A stretch of DNA of 64,000 bases from Paludibacteraceae bacterium (GCA_905234685.1 CAJOIR010000003.1:10586-74585); one strand, 5' to 3'; shown: positions 49,889 through 62,650, numbered from the stretch's first letter. A program made the numbers and translations. Notes: a model not told the origin generated them from the sequence alone.

Positions 49889-51505
49889 TTACAATTCCGC
49901 CCCAAGCAGGTTGTATGTCTTTTCATTATGCAAGATAAGCATTTGACCATCACGCATTATTTTCTTGTAGTCTGATACGTTTGCTTTAACATCTTCCACT
50001 GCATCAGGTTTGGCGGCAGTGTAAACTATATATAGAATCTCTGTGCCGTTAATCATCTCAATTGACGAGGTTCTGTCGTAGTATTTCTTGCCGTTGTATT
50101 GATAGTAGCTGAAGGGGATAATGGTCTCATTGCTTTCGGCATCATGGTATTTGCAAACGCTAGCATCTGACATATATGCAGTGAAATAAGGATCAGAGCA
50201 GGTGGCAAGTTTTGGGAATAATGCATAACTTGCCGAATAACCAGTGCCTGCACCTGTCGGGTGTTCATCAAGAATAAGTATCTCCATTTTGGGCGATCCT
50301 AAGCCTCCGGTAACCTCAACATTGATTTTGCTCCAATTAGCATCTGTTTTATATGCAGCATTGTCGTCGCAGTTGTCAGATTTGATATAGAACTGAGCAG
50401 TGTTCTTAGCCTCACCAAATACGTTCTCGTCGAAAATATCAGGAGGAGTAACCGGACAACGGACTGATTTAATCTGTACGCCATTGTATGCCGCTTCTTC
50501 AATCTTCTTCGTATCCTCAAGCCTAAGGTTGGCAACTGTGTTGACGCAACCATCGAAGGCGTGAGCACCAACCTCTTCCAGTGCCCACACGTATGCCAGG
50601 TTCTTCATGCCATAGCAGAAGTAGGCAGGTACACGCGTCATCTCGCTTGTGTTCTCCACCTCAAATTCTCCTTCGTTGTCTTTGAGTGTATAAAATGGTG
50701 AAGTGCCTTCGGCAAAGTCTGCCATACTCTTTGCCTGCCATTCAACATAACTCAGATTCTTGCAGCCTTCGAACATATTAGAAGCCATTGTGGTCACATT
50801 TTCACCTACGAAGAAATCCTCAAGTGAGGTGCAATTGCTGAAACATTTGTCATTGAATCTGGTTAAATTCGGAAGATTCCCTATGTTAGGATTCCAAAGT
50901 TTGAAACAACTGCGGAAAGCTGATGCACCTATCTCCGTAACATATTCCGGTAATTTGACGGTTTCCAGTTTGTCGCAACCTAAGAAAGCAGATGCACCAA
51001 GATTTGTAAGATACGTTGATGTTGAGCCTACACGCATCTCTTTCATAAAGCTGTTCAAAAGTTTTTGTTTTTGTGTGTCTGAGAGTGATGATGCAAATTT
51101 AATTGATAAATCAACCTCTTTCAGTGCGGAACATTGAGAAAATGCACCTATACCTATCATTAGAATGGCGTTTTCTCCGGAAGTGATTTTCGTTATTGTC
51201 TTATTTCCACTGAATGCATCTCTCCCAACTCCAACAACGCGGAACTCTTCGAATGTGCTCTTGCCGGTTTGAACGTAGACACTGGCAGGGATAACTACTT
51301 CAGTGAAAGTTGAATATGGCGCCTCAGTGCTAATAGCATTTGACCATATGGCAGCGACATAACTACCTGAAGTGGCTTTACTTTCTGAAAGTTTAAACGA
51401 CAAGCCGGATGTCTTGTCAACATAAACCTCATCTGTTGATAATTGTGCAAACATTGGCGAGCATATAACTGCCAATGTCATAACTAAGATAAATGTTCTT
51501 TTCAT
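49889..51505 (-). CDS. Secreted BspA-like leucine-rich-repeat protein
   Basis: A 538-residue protein with a signal peptide (MKRTFILVMTLAVICSPMFAQ). Residues about 85-330 hold BspA-type LRR_5 repeats of about 23 residues (VGRDAFSGNKTITKITSG, IGIGAFSQCSALKEVDLS, LGASAFLGCDKLETVKLP, IGASAFRSCFKLWNPNIG), which form a curved binding surface. The C-terminal part (about 395-538) resembles a secreted-protein domain and ends YNLLGAEL. BspA proteins bind host or microbial surface molecules. The ATG at 51505 is chosen, with 51511 equally possible. Confidence 0.88.
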   Translation of the reverse strand: MKRTFILVMTLAVICSPMFAQLSTDEVYVDKTSGLSFKLSESKATSGSYVAAIWSNAISTEAPYSTFTEVVIPASVYVQTGKSTFEEFRVVGVGRDAFSGNKTITKITSGENAILMIGIGAFSQCSALKEVDLSIKFASSLSDTQKQKLLNSFMKEMRVGSTSTYLTNLGASAFLGCDKLETVKLPEYVTEIGASAFRSCFKLWNPNIGNLPNLTRFNDKCFSNCTSLEDFFVGENVTTMASNMFEGCKNLSYVEWQAKSMADFAEGTSPFYTLKDNEGEFEVENTSEMTRVPAYFCYGMKNLAYVWALEEVGAHAFDGCVNTVANLRLEDTKKIEEAAYNGVQIKSVRCPVTPPDIFDENVFGEAKNTAQFYIKSDNCDDNAAYKTDANWSKINVEVTGGLGSPKMEILILDEHPTGAGTGYSASYALFPKLATCSDPYFTAYMSDASVCKYHDAESNETIIPFSYYQYNGKKYYDRTSSIEMINGTEILYIVYTAAKPDAVEDVKANVSDYKKIMRDGQMLILHNEKTYNLLGAEL

Positions 51506-51543
51506 AAGCATAGTTTTATTATGGTGTTTAACAATAAAGATTA

Positions 51544-52077
51544 TTACTGTTTAAAGAAACTGAAGTTCACACTACCGTAGCGTCTGTGCTCCGCGAAGTT
51601 CGGCTCAGCAGAGAAATCGTTGTCATCGGAATGCTCAAGCACAAACCAACCTCCTTGCTTGATCAACTGTTTATCGAATATTAGTGATGGTAGTGTGGGT
51701 AGTTGCTGAAGTGCGTATGGCGGGTCTGCATAGATGAAATCATATTGAATGTGGCAACTGTTGATATATTTGAATGCATCGCCCCTAATCACATGCAAGT
51801 TGTCAATGTCTAGTTGTTTGCAAGTCTGTATGATGAAGTTCTGCTGAACATGTGCAAGTTCAACAGCAGTTACCTCTCGTGCACCTCGTGAGACGAATTC
51901 CAATCCAATGCCACCAGTGCCGGCAAACAAGTCAAGCATATCAATACCCTCGAAGTCCATGCGATTCTGCAATAAGTTGAACAGACTCTCTTTCGCAAAG
52001 TCTGTTGTTGGACGAGCAGTGATGTTTTTAGGAGGTGTGAGATGCCGCCCTCGGTATTTGCCTGATATGATACGCAT
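51544..52077 (-). CDS. rsmD: 16S rRNA (guanine-966-N2)-methyltransferase
   Basis: A 177-residue SAM-dependent methyltransferase for G966 of 16S rRNA. The start MRIISGKYRGRHLTPPKN is typical; LDLFAGTGGIGLEFVSRGA (about 50-68) is the SAM-binding loop, and FIYADPPYALQQL (near 116-128) holds the catalytic DPPY. The frame extends to 52095, but the ATG at 52077 gives the family N-terminus. It lies 38 bases after the LRR gene start on the same strand. Confidence 0.95.
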   Translation of the reverse strand: MRIISGKYRGRHLTPPKNITARPTTDFAKESLFNLLQNRMDFEGIDMLDLFAGTGGIGLEFVSRGAREVTAVELAHVQQNFIIQTCKQLDIDNLHVIRGDAFKYINSCHIQYDFIYADPPYALQQLPTLPSLIFDKQLIKQGGWFVLEHSDDNDFSAEPNFAEHRRYGSVNFSFFKQ

Positions 52078-52089
52078 AATATATAAAAA

Positions 52090-52150
52090 TTTCAAGTTTC
52101 AGACTTCAAGCTTAAAGAAACACCTTAAACCTGAACCCTGAAACTTGAAA
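52090..52150. repeat. 13-bp inverted repeat around a small gap
   Basis: TTTCAAGTTTCAG (52090-52102) and CTGAAACTTGAAA (52138-52150) are perfect inverted copies, 35 bases apart, with further ACTTCAAG/CTTAAAG fragments between. They occupy the gap between the 52.2-kb gene and rsmD. Confidence 0.6.
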
Positions 52151-52171
52151 CCTAAAAGCCCAATGGTTTGC

Positions 52172-52855
52172 TTATTCCCAGTTGCCTGCGTTGTTGTTTG
52201 GAGCCTCTATGGACCCAAAACGCAGACCAGGATAGTGGTCAAGTTGTTTCTCTTTGTCAATCAAGTTGACTAACTCTTGCTTGTCAAGGTCAGCAAGATA
52301 TGTCTCAAATGGCGCTCTTACCTCAACAAGAGGCACTTTGATACCTTTATCAGTGGTATAGTTGTTGTCAACTTCAGCTTCATAACGGACTTTGTCAGTA
52401 TAGGGAATATAGATAATTTCATCAATGTTTTCTTCAGTGTATTCTCCTTTATAAAGCGACTGAATAAGATTTGTGTAGATTGTATCACGCTTGAAGCCTT
52501 CAAGACCGTTTTTCTTGATTTCTTTAATGTTGCCGCGTTTAATAATCTTTACAGCCTTGGCCTCTGTCATGCCGGCTTCAAGTTGAGCGTCAGTCAAAGC
52601 TCCTTCTTTCAAAACCTCTTTCTTTTTTGCAGTTTTAAGGAAGATAACCAAAGAGTCCAAATCAGCTGTATAATGACCCTTTTGAGCCTTGAACTCAACT
52701 TCTGCCGTACGCAGACTTACGAGATTCTTAACTACAGCAACTTCACGGTTGATGCGTTTCTCCTCAAAACGGATAGGAGTAACTACGCTCATTACGCAAA
52801 TGTAACTTAAAAAGCAGATTGCCAATCCAAGCAGGATACGAATAGTTGTTTTCAT
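52172..52855 (-). CDS. Membrane-anchored protein of unknown function (pseudopilin-like start)
   Basis: A 227-residue protein with one hydrophobic segment at about 5-27 (IRILLGLAICFLSYICVMSV) and a soluble remainder, so it is anchored with most of the chain in the periplasm. The part after the anchor, RTAEVEFKAQKGHYTADLDSLV, looks like the start of a pilin-type globular head, but the typical GFxxxE cleavage site is missing. Function is unknown. It precedes rsmD on the same strand and would be co-transcribed with it. Confidence 0.7.
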   Translation of the reverse strand: MKTTIRILLGLAICFLSYICVMSVVTPIRFEEKRINREVAVVKNLVSLRTAEVEFKAQKGHYTADLDSLVIFLKTAKKKEVLKEGALTDAQLEAGMTEAKAVKIIKRGNIKEIKKNGLEGFKRDTIYTNLIQSLYKGEYTEENIDEIIYIPYTDKVRYEAEVDNNYTTDKGIKVPLVEVRAPFETYLADLDKQELVNLIDKEKQLDHYPGLRFGSIEAPNNNAGNWE

Positions 52856-52923
52856 GTTTTATAATTGTGTTTTGATATTATTATTAATTGGTTGTTAATG
52901 TGGTGGACAATTTCAATTAAATC

Positions 52924-52955
52924 CAAAGATACATTAAAACAATGCTCACCTACAA
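52924..52955 (-). promoter_or_regulatory. Promoter of the 52.2-kb gene
   Basis: Minus strand: TATCTTTG (52931-52924) with ATTG near 52955; 69 bases before the ATG at 52855. Confidence 0.55.
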
Positions 52956-53020
52956 TTGCGCTGCAAATTTACAAAGAATTTCTCAAATATAACACACCTC
53001 ACAAGAAAATATTTCTTTTT

Positions 53021-53052
53021 TTTGCTAAATATAGGAAAAAATTATAACTTTG
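53021..53052 (+). promoter_or_regulatory. Promoter of the RelA-like gene
   Basis: TTTG at 53021-53024, 20 bases, TAACTTTG at 53045-53052; 32 bases before the ATG at 53085. Confidence 0.75.
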
Positions 53053-53084
53053 CATGCCTATTCCGATATTGCTAATAGTTTAAT

Positions 53085-55196
53085 ATGAAAGATTTACTTG
53101 CCAGACTAAAGGAATTGTATAATATAGAATTTTCAAGTGTAGAGCAGGATTTCCTGGCTGCACAGGAATTGTCATCTGATGAAGTAAAACGTCGAGGGAC
53201 AATTATTGATCTTGCTATCTCTGAAATAGGTCTTGGTAAGACTGCAGTAACTGCATTGCTTGTTAGAGATGCAGATGCTACTATGATTGAAAAGGCTTTC
53301 GGAGAGCAAACTGCAAAGATTGTTCAAGGTCTTAAACGAGTTGAAGACTTGTATCATGTTAATACCTCACTTGAGACTGAGAATTTCCGCAAACTGCTTC
53401 TTACTTTGGCTGAAGATGTTCGTGTGGTTCTTATTATTATTGCAGAAAGAGCGGCTTTGATGAGAAGTTTGAATGAACAAGAAGATTCTGAAACCAGAAA
53501 AGCTATTGCTCGCGAGACGTCTTTCCTCTATGCTCCTCTCGCTCACCGCTTGGGTCTGTATTCTATCAAGACAGAACTTGAAGATCTCTCCCTTAAGTTT
53601 ACTGATTATGATACTTATAAGGCTATAGCGCACACTTTGAACGAAACAAAACAGCATCGTGATGCTTATATTGAAGCCTTTATTACACCTTTGAAGAAAA
53701 AGCTTGAGGATTTAGGATTCATGTTTTCAATTAAAGGGCGTACAAAGTCAATTCACAGCATCTATAACAAGATGCAGAAGCAGAATACCACTGTTGATCA
53801 TATCTACGACTTGTTTGCTATACGTATTATCCTTGATTCTGCTCCCGATAAAGAGAAAGCAGAGTGCTGGCAGGTATATTCCGTCATTGCCGATATGTAT
53901 CAGCCGAATCCAAAGCGTCTGCGCGACTGGCTTACTATCCCCAAATCCAACGGATACGAGAGTTTGCATACTACGGTGCTCGGCCCTGAACAGAAATGGG
54001 TGGAGGTTCAGATTCGTACCCGTCGTATGGACGAAATAGCTGAAAAAGGTGTAGCTGCGCACTGGAAATACAAGGGCGGAAAGAGTGAAGGAGGTATGGA
54101 TGAGTTCCTTAAGAGTGTGAGAGAGATGCTCGAGAGTCCAAATGTTGAAACAAAAGATGCTCTGCAGGATTTTCGTCTAAGCCTTTATGATCAGGAAGTA
54201 TTCGTTTTTACACCCAACGGTGACCTTCACAAATTGCCGAAAGGTGCTACTGTCCTTGACTTCGCTTTTGCCATACATACTGGTTTGGGTTGTCGTTGTG
54301 TAGGAGGAAAGATTGGTGGTAGGAATGTGCCTATAAAACATATTCTGCACAATGGAGACCAAGTTGAGATTCTCTCTTCTCCGCAACAAAAGCCATCGCA
54401 AGCTTGGTTGGGTTTTGTATGCACTTCAAAGGCAAGAAACAAAATACGACAAGCTCTTAAAGAACAAGAATTCAAAGATGCGTCAGAGGGTCGTGAACTG
54501 CTTGAACGCAGGTTTAAAAACTGGAAAATAGAGTATAGCGAAGGCGACTTGTCACGTCTTTCCAAGAAATTTGGTTACAAGGCAGTCAATGACCTTTATC
54601 AGGCTTTGGCTCAGGGAAAGGAAGATATTCTTAACCTGCGAGATAAATATATCGAGATGACAGATAATACAATGTCTCAGACAAACATTGTATCTGCTTC
54701 ACAATATGTCGTGACTCAACCCCAAGAAACTTCCAAGGGTGCATCAGATGTACTTGTTATCGACAGTAATCTGCGCAAGGTTGACTATCGTCTCGCGAAA
54801 TGTTGCAATCCCATATATGGCGACCCTGTGTTTGGTTTCGTCAGTGTTACTAAGGGTATAAGTATTCATCGTGCAGACTGCCCGAATGCAGCACAGATGA
54901 AAGAACGATATCCTTACAGAATAATTCCTGCAAGGTGGAGCGGTAAGGCAGTAGGACAACAATATCCTATTACTCTTCGTGTTGTTGGTCAGGATGATAT
55001 AGGTATTGTAACCAACATCACATCTTTGATTAATAAAGAAAGTGGTGTGTTGCTTCGCACAATCTCCATTGACAGTCATGACGGTCTTTTTGAAGGACAC
55101 TTGACATTGCTTGTTGATGACCTGAAGCAGTTAGAGCAAATGAGAAAGAAGATTAGCACTGTGAGAGGTGTGAAATCTTGTACAAGACAGATGTAA
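53085..55196 (+). CDS. RelA-like (p)ppGpp synthetase with degenerate hydrolase domain
   Basis: A 703-residue long RelA/SpoT homologue. The N-terminal HD hydrolase domain has lost its metal-binding residues: the expected LLHDVVED is LLVRDADA near residue 59, and the ADRLHNMRTL-like motif is AERAALMRSL near 120. The synthetase domain is intact: YDLFAIRIIL, PKSNGYESLHTTVLGP and VEVQIRTRRMDEIAEKGVAAHW near 305-326. TGS (VFVFTPNGDLHKLPKGAT, near 373), a zinc-finger-like CC region (KCCNPIYGDPVFGF) and ACT (about 630-700) follow. It probably makes ppGpp on ribosomal stress but cannot remove it. pyrG follows after 27 bases. Confidence 0.92.
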   Translation: MKDLLARLKELYNIEFSSVEQDFLAAQELSSDEVKRRGTIIDLAISEIGLGKTAVTALLVRDADATMIEKAFGEQTAKIVQGLKRVEDLYHVNTSLETENFRKLLLTLAEDVRVVLIIIAERAALMRSLNEQEDSETRKAIARETSFLYAPLAHRLGLYSIKTELEDLSLKFTDYDTYKAIAHTLNETKQHRDAYIEAFITPLKKKLEDLGFMFSIKGRTKSIHSIYNKMQKQNTTVDHIYDLFAIRIILDSAPDKEKAECWQVYSVIADMYQPNPKRLRDWLTIPKSNGYESLHTTVLGPEQKWVEVQIRTRRMDEIAEKGVAAHWKYKGGKSEGGMDEFLKSVREMLESPNVETKDALQDFRLSLYDQEVFVFTPNGDLHKLPKGATVLDFAFAIHTGLGCRCVGGKIGGRNVPIKHILHNGDQVEILSSPQQKPSQAWLGFVCTSKARNKIRQALKEQEFKDASEGRELLERRFKNWKIEYSEGDLSRLSKKFGYKAVNDLYQALAQGKEDILNLRDKYIEMTDNTMSQTNIVSASQYVVTQPQETSKGASDVLVIDSNLRKVDYRLAKCCNPIYGDPVFGFVSVTKGISIHRADCPNAAQMKERYPYRIIPARWSGKAVGQQYPITLRVVGQDDIGIVTNITSLINKESGVLLRTISIDSHDGLFEGHLTLLVDDLKQLEQMRKKISTVRGVKSCTRQM

Positions 55197-55208
55197 AAAC
55201 ATGTATGA

Positions 55209-58483
<3,275 letters not shown>

Positions 58484-58512
58484 AAGTTATAAAAATTTGA
58501 TAGCATTATATT

Positions 58513-59862
58513 ATGACTCCGAAGACTAAAACAAGATTAAGGTGGTTTCTTATTGCAGTAGGAATTACCGGGTTGTCATGTCTGTTTACTTGGTGGTGTA
58601 TGCCAGAGATTACAGAAATGTCATCTGTGCTATCTGTGCGTGGACAAGAAGGTGTTAGCGTCACTGACTTTTACAATCGTCTTGCAAGTCGTACTATCGA
58701 CAGGCGTGATGGTGGTGAAGTGTTGTGTTTGAGTTACGAAGGTAGTTCACGCCGCGATATCACTACCATTCTCAATATTCTTACCGCCGACACCAATCGT
58801 TGCCCGTCTGTTGTTGCACTTGATTTCTACTTCTCTTCGCCAAAAATCAAGGCAATGGATGACTCACTGATTAACGCATTGGCGCGCTGCTCTGAGCATT
58901 CAAGACTCGTTATGCCCTATATTGTGAAGTATAACGAGTATGATTATCTCCCACTAAACCCGGCAGAGCGGCTCAATTTCATAGAGCAGGAGGATGAAGT
59001 ATATGCTTCTTTCACCTCAGACGTATCATCATATTTCAACGATACTCTCGTGCGGATGGGTAAGAATGTTAGTTTCGGAGTTATCAATCTTGCAGCAAAC
59101 TACTTCACCGATGTCATGCGTGATTTCCGCTATGAGTTTCCGCTAAGTGACACACTCTCACCTGCGCTTGCAGAGATGTATGCTGACCGCATAATTCGTA
59201 GTATGCCTGCCGAAATGGCTTACCAGAAAACGCTTGCTGACTATTCACATTATGCATCGGAGGACGCCATTCAGCGCATCTTCTATCAGGAGGTCGAGCG
59301 TCATTTTAATAACAACAACGACCGCCATGTCACTATCAACTACATGACTGACACGGTATTTGTATATAACACCGAGTGTCTGCTTGATACGTCTGCCGCT
59401 TATGCCGCTCAACGTGAAGAACTCCTTGATGTGGCTAAGGGTAGGGCGGTTATTCTTGGTAGTCTTACAGAGGTTAAAGATGTTTATATAACTCCACTGC
59501 CTGATTTGCAGGCTGGTGTACTTGTGCATGCTTATGGAGCAGACACCATTCTTTCCAATCTATATATCACTCACGTGCCCGATTGGCTTGCATACCTGAT
59601 TGCGGTGTTGATATGTATCGCTTTCTCGTATATCAACTGTTGGGCGCTTGAGCGTACTGACATCGCAGTCAACTCCATCACCCGCACTTTGCAATTTCTC
59701 TTCGCACTTTTCCTTATTTGGTTTGGTTATATGTTCTTTGTGCATGGCAACGTTTACATCGACCTTGTCATTTCCATTCTTATGCTTGCGACCAGTGCTT
59801 TTGCCTACGACCTCTATAATGGTATAGTATATACAATTAGGAAGATAATGAAAAAACAATAA
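58513..59862 (+). CDS. CHASE2-domain membrane protein
   Basis: A 449-residue protein. An N-terminal membrane segment (about 11-29) is followed by a large extracytoplasmic CHASE2 domain with its hallmark near the end (LGSLTEVKDVYITPLPD, then AGVLVHAYGADTIL, about 312-345), and three membrane segments (about 357-377, 393-412, 416-436). CHASE2 is a sensor domain for unknown small ligands; here there is no attached kinase or cyclase, only a short basic cytosolic tail (RKIMKKQ). It follows the CHAT gene by 29 bases and probably acts with it. Confidence 0.88.
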   Translation: MTPKTKTRLRWFLIAVGITGLSCLFTWWCMPEITEMSSVLSVRGQEGVSVTDFYNRLASRTIDRRDGGEVLCLSYEGSSRRDITTILNILTADTNRCPSVVALDFYFSSPKIKAMDDSLINALARCSEHSRLVMPYIVKYNEYDYLPLNPAERLNFIEQEDEVYASFTSDVSSYFNDTLVRMGKNVSFGVINLAANYFTDVMRDFRYEFPLSDTLSPALAEMYADRIIRSMPAEMAYQKTLADYSHYASEDAIQRIFYQEVERHFNNNNDRHVTINYMTDTVFVYNTECLLDTSAAYAAQREELLDVAKGRAVILGSLTEVKDVYITPLPDLQAGVLVHAYGADTILSNLYITHVPDWLAYLIAVLICIAFSYINCWALERTDIAVNSITRTLQFLFALFLIWFGYMFFVHGNVYIDLVISILMLATSAFAYDLYNGIVYTIRKIMKKQ

Positions 59863-59874
59863 AATCATATAAAT

Positions 59875-60741
59875 ATGAAACGAGTATTTTTTTCTTTAGT
59901 TGTCATGTGCATAATGACGACTATGACAGCACAAACCAAGTACGAACTCTGGAGTGTGTCAAGTGGCGAAGTTAAGGACAATAATGGCGAGGTTTTGAAG
60001 CGCGGTGTTGTAATTCCGGAGACTCAAGAACTTTGTGTGCCTAAAGGCACAACGGTAACTTTCGTCAATTCAACTACAAAGACAGTGTATAAGTTTAAGC
60101 CTGATGAGAATGAGAAGGCGCCTGTAGTATGCAAGACTGTTAAAAACATGATTAACAAGAAGTCAAATGCTTTCTTGTTTCAGATTATGACTCAGGTTTA
60201 CAACGAGACCAAGCGGGCGAAGAAGCATAAATCTGTGCAGTATAGTATGCCCGGAGGTGCAAGCCGCGGATATGGTTACGACATGCAGCATCAGTCTATT
60301 TATCTTCGTCTTAAAGACATCGCTAGTGCTGTTTACAATCATGATTCGTTGCAATACAACGGCAATATCGCCCTCTTGAAAGACAAAACTGTTGATGAGT
60401 GCACTTTCATTATTGAAAACCGCTCAATGAAGCAGGACTATGTTGTTAACATTCTTGCTGTTGATATGCGTACTGGTGCAGCATCACTATGCTTGGAATT
60501 CCCATCTTTTTCTACCGAGAAGTTTCTTGTGGCTGAGGCTAACCAACGTCTGATTCTCGATGACTACTGCCTCATTGATAGTCCTGACATAAAGTATATC
60601 CTTTTTGCCACTACTGACACTTACGATAGTTCTGTTATTCAGAGCATGCTCCTTGACCCGATGTTTAAGGCGAAATATACTGATAAATATAGCAAGTATA
60701 TTATCCAGCAATCGCATTATGTAAGCAAAAACCGCGAATAA
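59875..60741 (+). CDS. Secreted protein of unknown function, third gene of the CHAT-CHASE2 operon
   Basis: A 288-residue protein with a signal peptide (MKRVFFSLVVMCIMTTMTAQ). The first 90 residues after it (GEVLKRGVVIPETQELCVPK, TTVTFVNSTTKTVYKFKP) have the look of a small beta-barrel, vaguely like FecR or SH3-type modules; the rest has no recognisable motif. It follows the CHASE2 gene by 12 bases. It may be the substrate, regulator or scaffold of the CHAT protease, but this is inference from position only. Confidence 0.75.
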   Translation: MKRVFFSLVVMCIMTTMTAQTKYELWSVSSGEVKDNNGEVLKRGVVIPETQELCVPKGTTVTFVNSTTKTVYKFKPDENEKAPVVCKTVKNMINKKSNAFLFQIMTQVYNETKRAKKHKSVQYSMPGGASRGYGYDMQHQSIYLRLKDIASAVYNHDSLQYNGNIALLKDKTVDECTFIIENRSMKQDYVVNILAVDMRTGAASLCLEFPSFSTEKFLVAEANQRLILDDYCLIDSPDIKYILFATTDTYDSSVIQSMLLDPMFKAKYTDKYSKYIIQQSHYVSKNRE

Positions 60742-60744
60742 GTT

Positions 60745-60862
60745 GTCAAAATGTCAACAGGCAAGGTAGTATAGGATCACTATAAGACCAAGCAACTTTT
60801 AAGGAAATTGTCCGCTTTCAATTTGTAATGACATTCTGAAGAAAAGTTGACAATTTGACAAA
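60745..60862 (+). repeat. Intergenic repeat element, copy 2 (about 118 bp)
   Basis: This element fills the 148-base gap between the CHAT operon and dtd and aligns without gaps to 33391-33507. Its ends are imperfect inverted repeats: GTCAAAATGTCAAC (60745-60758) and GTTGACAATTTGAC (60846-60859) match at 12 of 14 positions. The shared inner block TATAGGATnACTATAA recalls the GGAT-unit repeats at 169-204 and 62651-62674. Confidence 0.65.
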
Positions 60863-60889
60863 GCGGCAAGATGAAGAGATTTTGACTCT

Positions 60890-61339
60890 TTATCTGTCGT
60901 TACTGTCAATTATTATCGTTACAGGCCCATCGTTGATGAAATCCAACTGCATGTCTGCACCGAAAATGCCTGTTTCTATATGTATGCCGTATTCATCACA
61001 TAGTATAACATTCAGTTTCTCATACAAGGGTAGGGCAAGTTCAGGTCTGGCGGCATTAATGAATGAAGGTCGGTTGCCGTGGTGGGTATCGGCATAAAGA
61101 GTGAACTGTGAGATACTGAGAATGCTACCGCCGATGTCTTTGATGGCGAGATTCATCTTGCCTTCACTGTCAGAGAAAACACGTAAAGCGGCAATCTTCT
61201 TTGCCAAGTAGCGTACATCATCTTCAGTGTCGTTATGCGTCACACCTACAAGCAGTAGAAATCCTTCTTTGATTACTCCTGTTGTGACTTTGTCCATAGT
61301 GCACGCTGCGCGACTGACTCTTTGTACAACAACTCTCAT
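60890..61339 (-). CDS. dtd: D-aminoacyl-tRNA deacylase
   Basis: This 149-residue enzyme removes D-amino acids from mischarged tRNAs. It starts [16 protein letters not shown], has the catalytic SISQFTLYADTHHGNR near 77-92 (SQFTLYA motif) and the GNRPSFINAARPE stretch. Length matches the DTD1 family. It overlaps folA by 4 bases and is the last gene of thyA-folA-dtd. Confidence 0.97.
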   Translation of the reverse strand: MRVVVQRVSRAACTMDKVTTGVIKEGFLLLVGVTHNDTEDDVRYLAKKIAALRVFSDSEGKMNLAIKDIGGSILSISQFTLYADTHHGNRPSFINAARPELALPLYEKLNVILCDEYGIHIETGIFGADMQLDFINDGPVTIIIDSNDR

Positions 61340-61824
61340 TTTCTTATATACTCGGCGAAAGTATAGGCATAAGGATTATTCTCATCTGCCTCATGACGTT
61401 CTTTGGATATGAGTTCCCATATCTGAGCGTCTATTGCGGGAAAGAAGGTGTCAGCATCTACCCATGTGTGGTGTATATGTGTGATGTAGAGTTTGTTTGC
61501 AATTGGCATAAATTGCTTGTAAACCATACCTCCGCCTATAATGAAGTTCTCTTTGTCTTTGTCGGCAAGTTTCATCGCTTCTTCAATAGAGTAGGCTGAT
61601 TCCGCGCCTTCAAACGTCTCACCTGCAATGTCGGTAATCACAATATTCCTGCGGTTTGGTAGTGGGTGTTTGGGTAGAGAGAAGAATGTGCGTTTTCCCA
61701 TTATCACTGTGCAACCGGAGGTTATTTGCTTGAAATGTTTCAGGTCGTTGGGCAGATGACACAAAAGATCTCCTTTTATGCCAATCTCATTGTTTTCTGC
61801 TATTGCTACAATAATTGATATCAT
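61336..61824 (-). CDS. folA: Dihydrofolate reductase
   Basis: This 162-residue enzyme reduces dihydrofolate with NADPH. It begins [20 protein letters not shown], has [14 protein letters not shown] near 22-35 with the substrate-binding Asp, [12 protein letters not shown] near 40-51 and [13 protein letters not shown] near 95-107. It overlaps thyA by 4 bases, so dihydrofolate made by ThyA is reduced by its co-translated partner. Confidence 0.97.
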   Translation of the reverse strand: MISIIVAIAENNEIGIKGDLLCHLPNDLKHFKQITSGCTVIMGKRTFFSLPKHPLPNRRNIVITDIAGETFEGAESAYSIEEAMKLADKDKENFIIGGGMVYKQFMPIANKLYITHIHHTWVDADTFFPAIDAQIWELISKERHEADENNPYAYTFAEYIRK

Positions 61825-62615
61825 ACGCTTACGACTCCTGCTATATGCGGGTGTGGATTATAGTTTTCTAATGTGAAGTCTTCGTATTTGAATGAAAACA
61901 GGTCTTTTACCTCAGGGTTAATCAGCATTTGTGGTAACGGGCGTGGGTCACGGGTGAGTTGCAACTGCACTTGCTCGATATGATTGAGGTATATATGCGC
62001 ATCACCGAAAGTGTGTACAAAGTCGCCCGCACGCAGACCTGTCACTTGCGCCATCATTTGCAACAACAAGGCGTATGAAGCAATGTTGAAAGGTACGCCG
62101 AGGAAGATGTCTGCGCTGCGTTGGTATAGTTGCAGCGATAGTCTGCCGTCAGCCACATAGAACTGAAACAGCGTGTGGCATGGTGGGAGTGCCATCTTGT
62201 TAACTTCTGCCACATTCCAGGCACTGACTATTAGTCTTCTGGAGTCTGGATTATTCTTTATCTGCTCTACCAGCAAACTTATCTGGTCTATACGGCCACC
62301 GTCATAGTCAGGCCAACTACGCCACTGATGACCATAAACAGGCCCAAGCTCGCCATTCTCGTCTGCCCACTCGTTCCAGATTCTTACTCCGTGCTCCTGA
62401 AGCCAATGCACGTTAGTGTTGCCTTGCAGAAACCACAGAAGTTCATATATGATACTCTTCAGGTGCAACTTCTTGGTGGTAAGCAATGGAAATCCGTCTT
62501 CAAGGTTGAAGCGCATCTGATGTCCGAACACGCTGATGGTGCCAGTGCCTGTGCGGTCTTCTTTTCTGACTCCTTCTGTCAGTACTCGGCGGCATAAATC
62601 AAGGTATTGTTTCAT
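61821..62615 (-). CDS. thyA: Thymidylate synthase
   Basis: This 264-residue enzyme converts dUMP to dTMP with methylene-tetrahydrofolate. It shows [18 protein letters not shown] near 21-38, [13 protein letters not shown], the catalytic Cys in [12 protein letters not shown] (near 146), the [18 protein letters not shown] phosphate-binding region and HIYLNHIEQ. Length equals that of E. coli ThyA. It starts the thyA-folA-dtd operon. Confidence 0.98.
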   Translation of the reverse strand: MKQYLDLCRRVLTEGVRKEDRTGTGTISVFGHQMRFNLEDGFPLLTTKKLHLKSIIYELLWFLQGNTNVHWLQEHGVRIWNEWADENGELGPVYGHQWRSWPDYDGGRIDQISLLVEQIKNNPDSRRLIVSAWNVAEVNKMALPPCHTLFQFYVADGRLSLQLYQRSADIFLGVPFNIASYALLLQMMAQVTGLRAGDFVHTFGDAHIYLNHIEQVQLQLTRDPRPLPQMLINPEVKDLFSFKYEDFTLENYNPHPHIAGVVSV

Positions 62616-62650
62616 ATTATAATGTATAGGTCAAATATTGCTATTATAGT

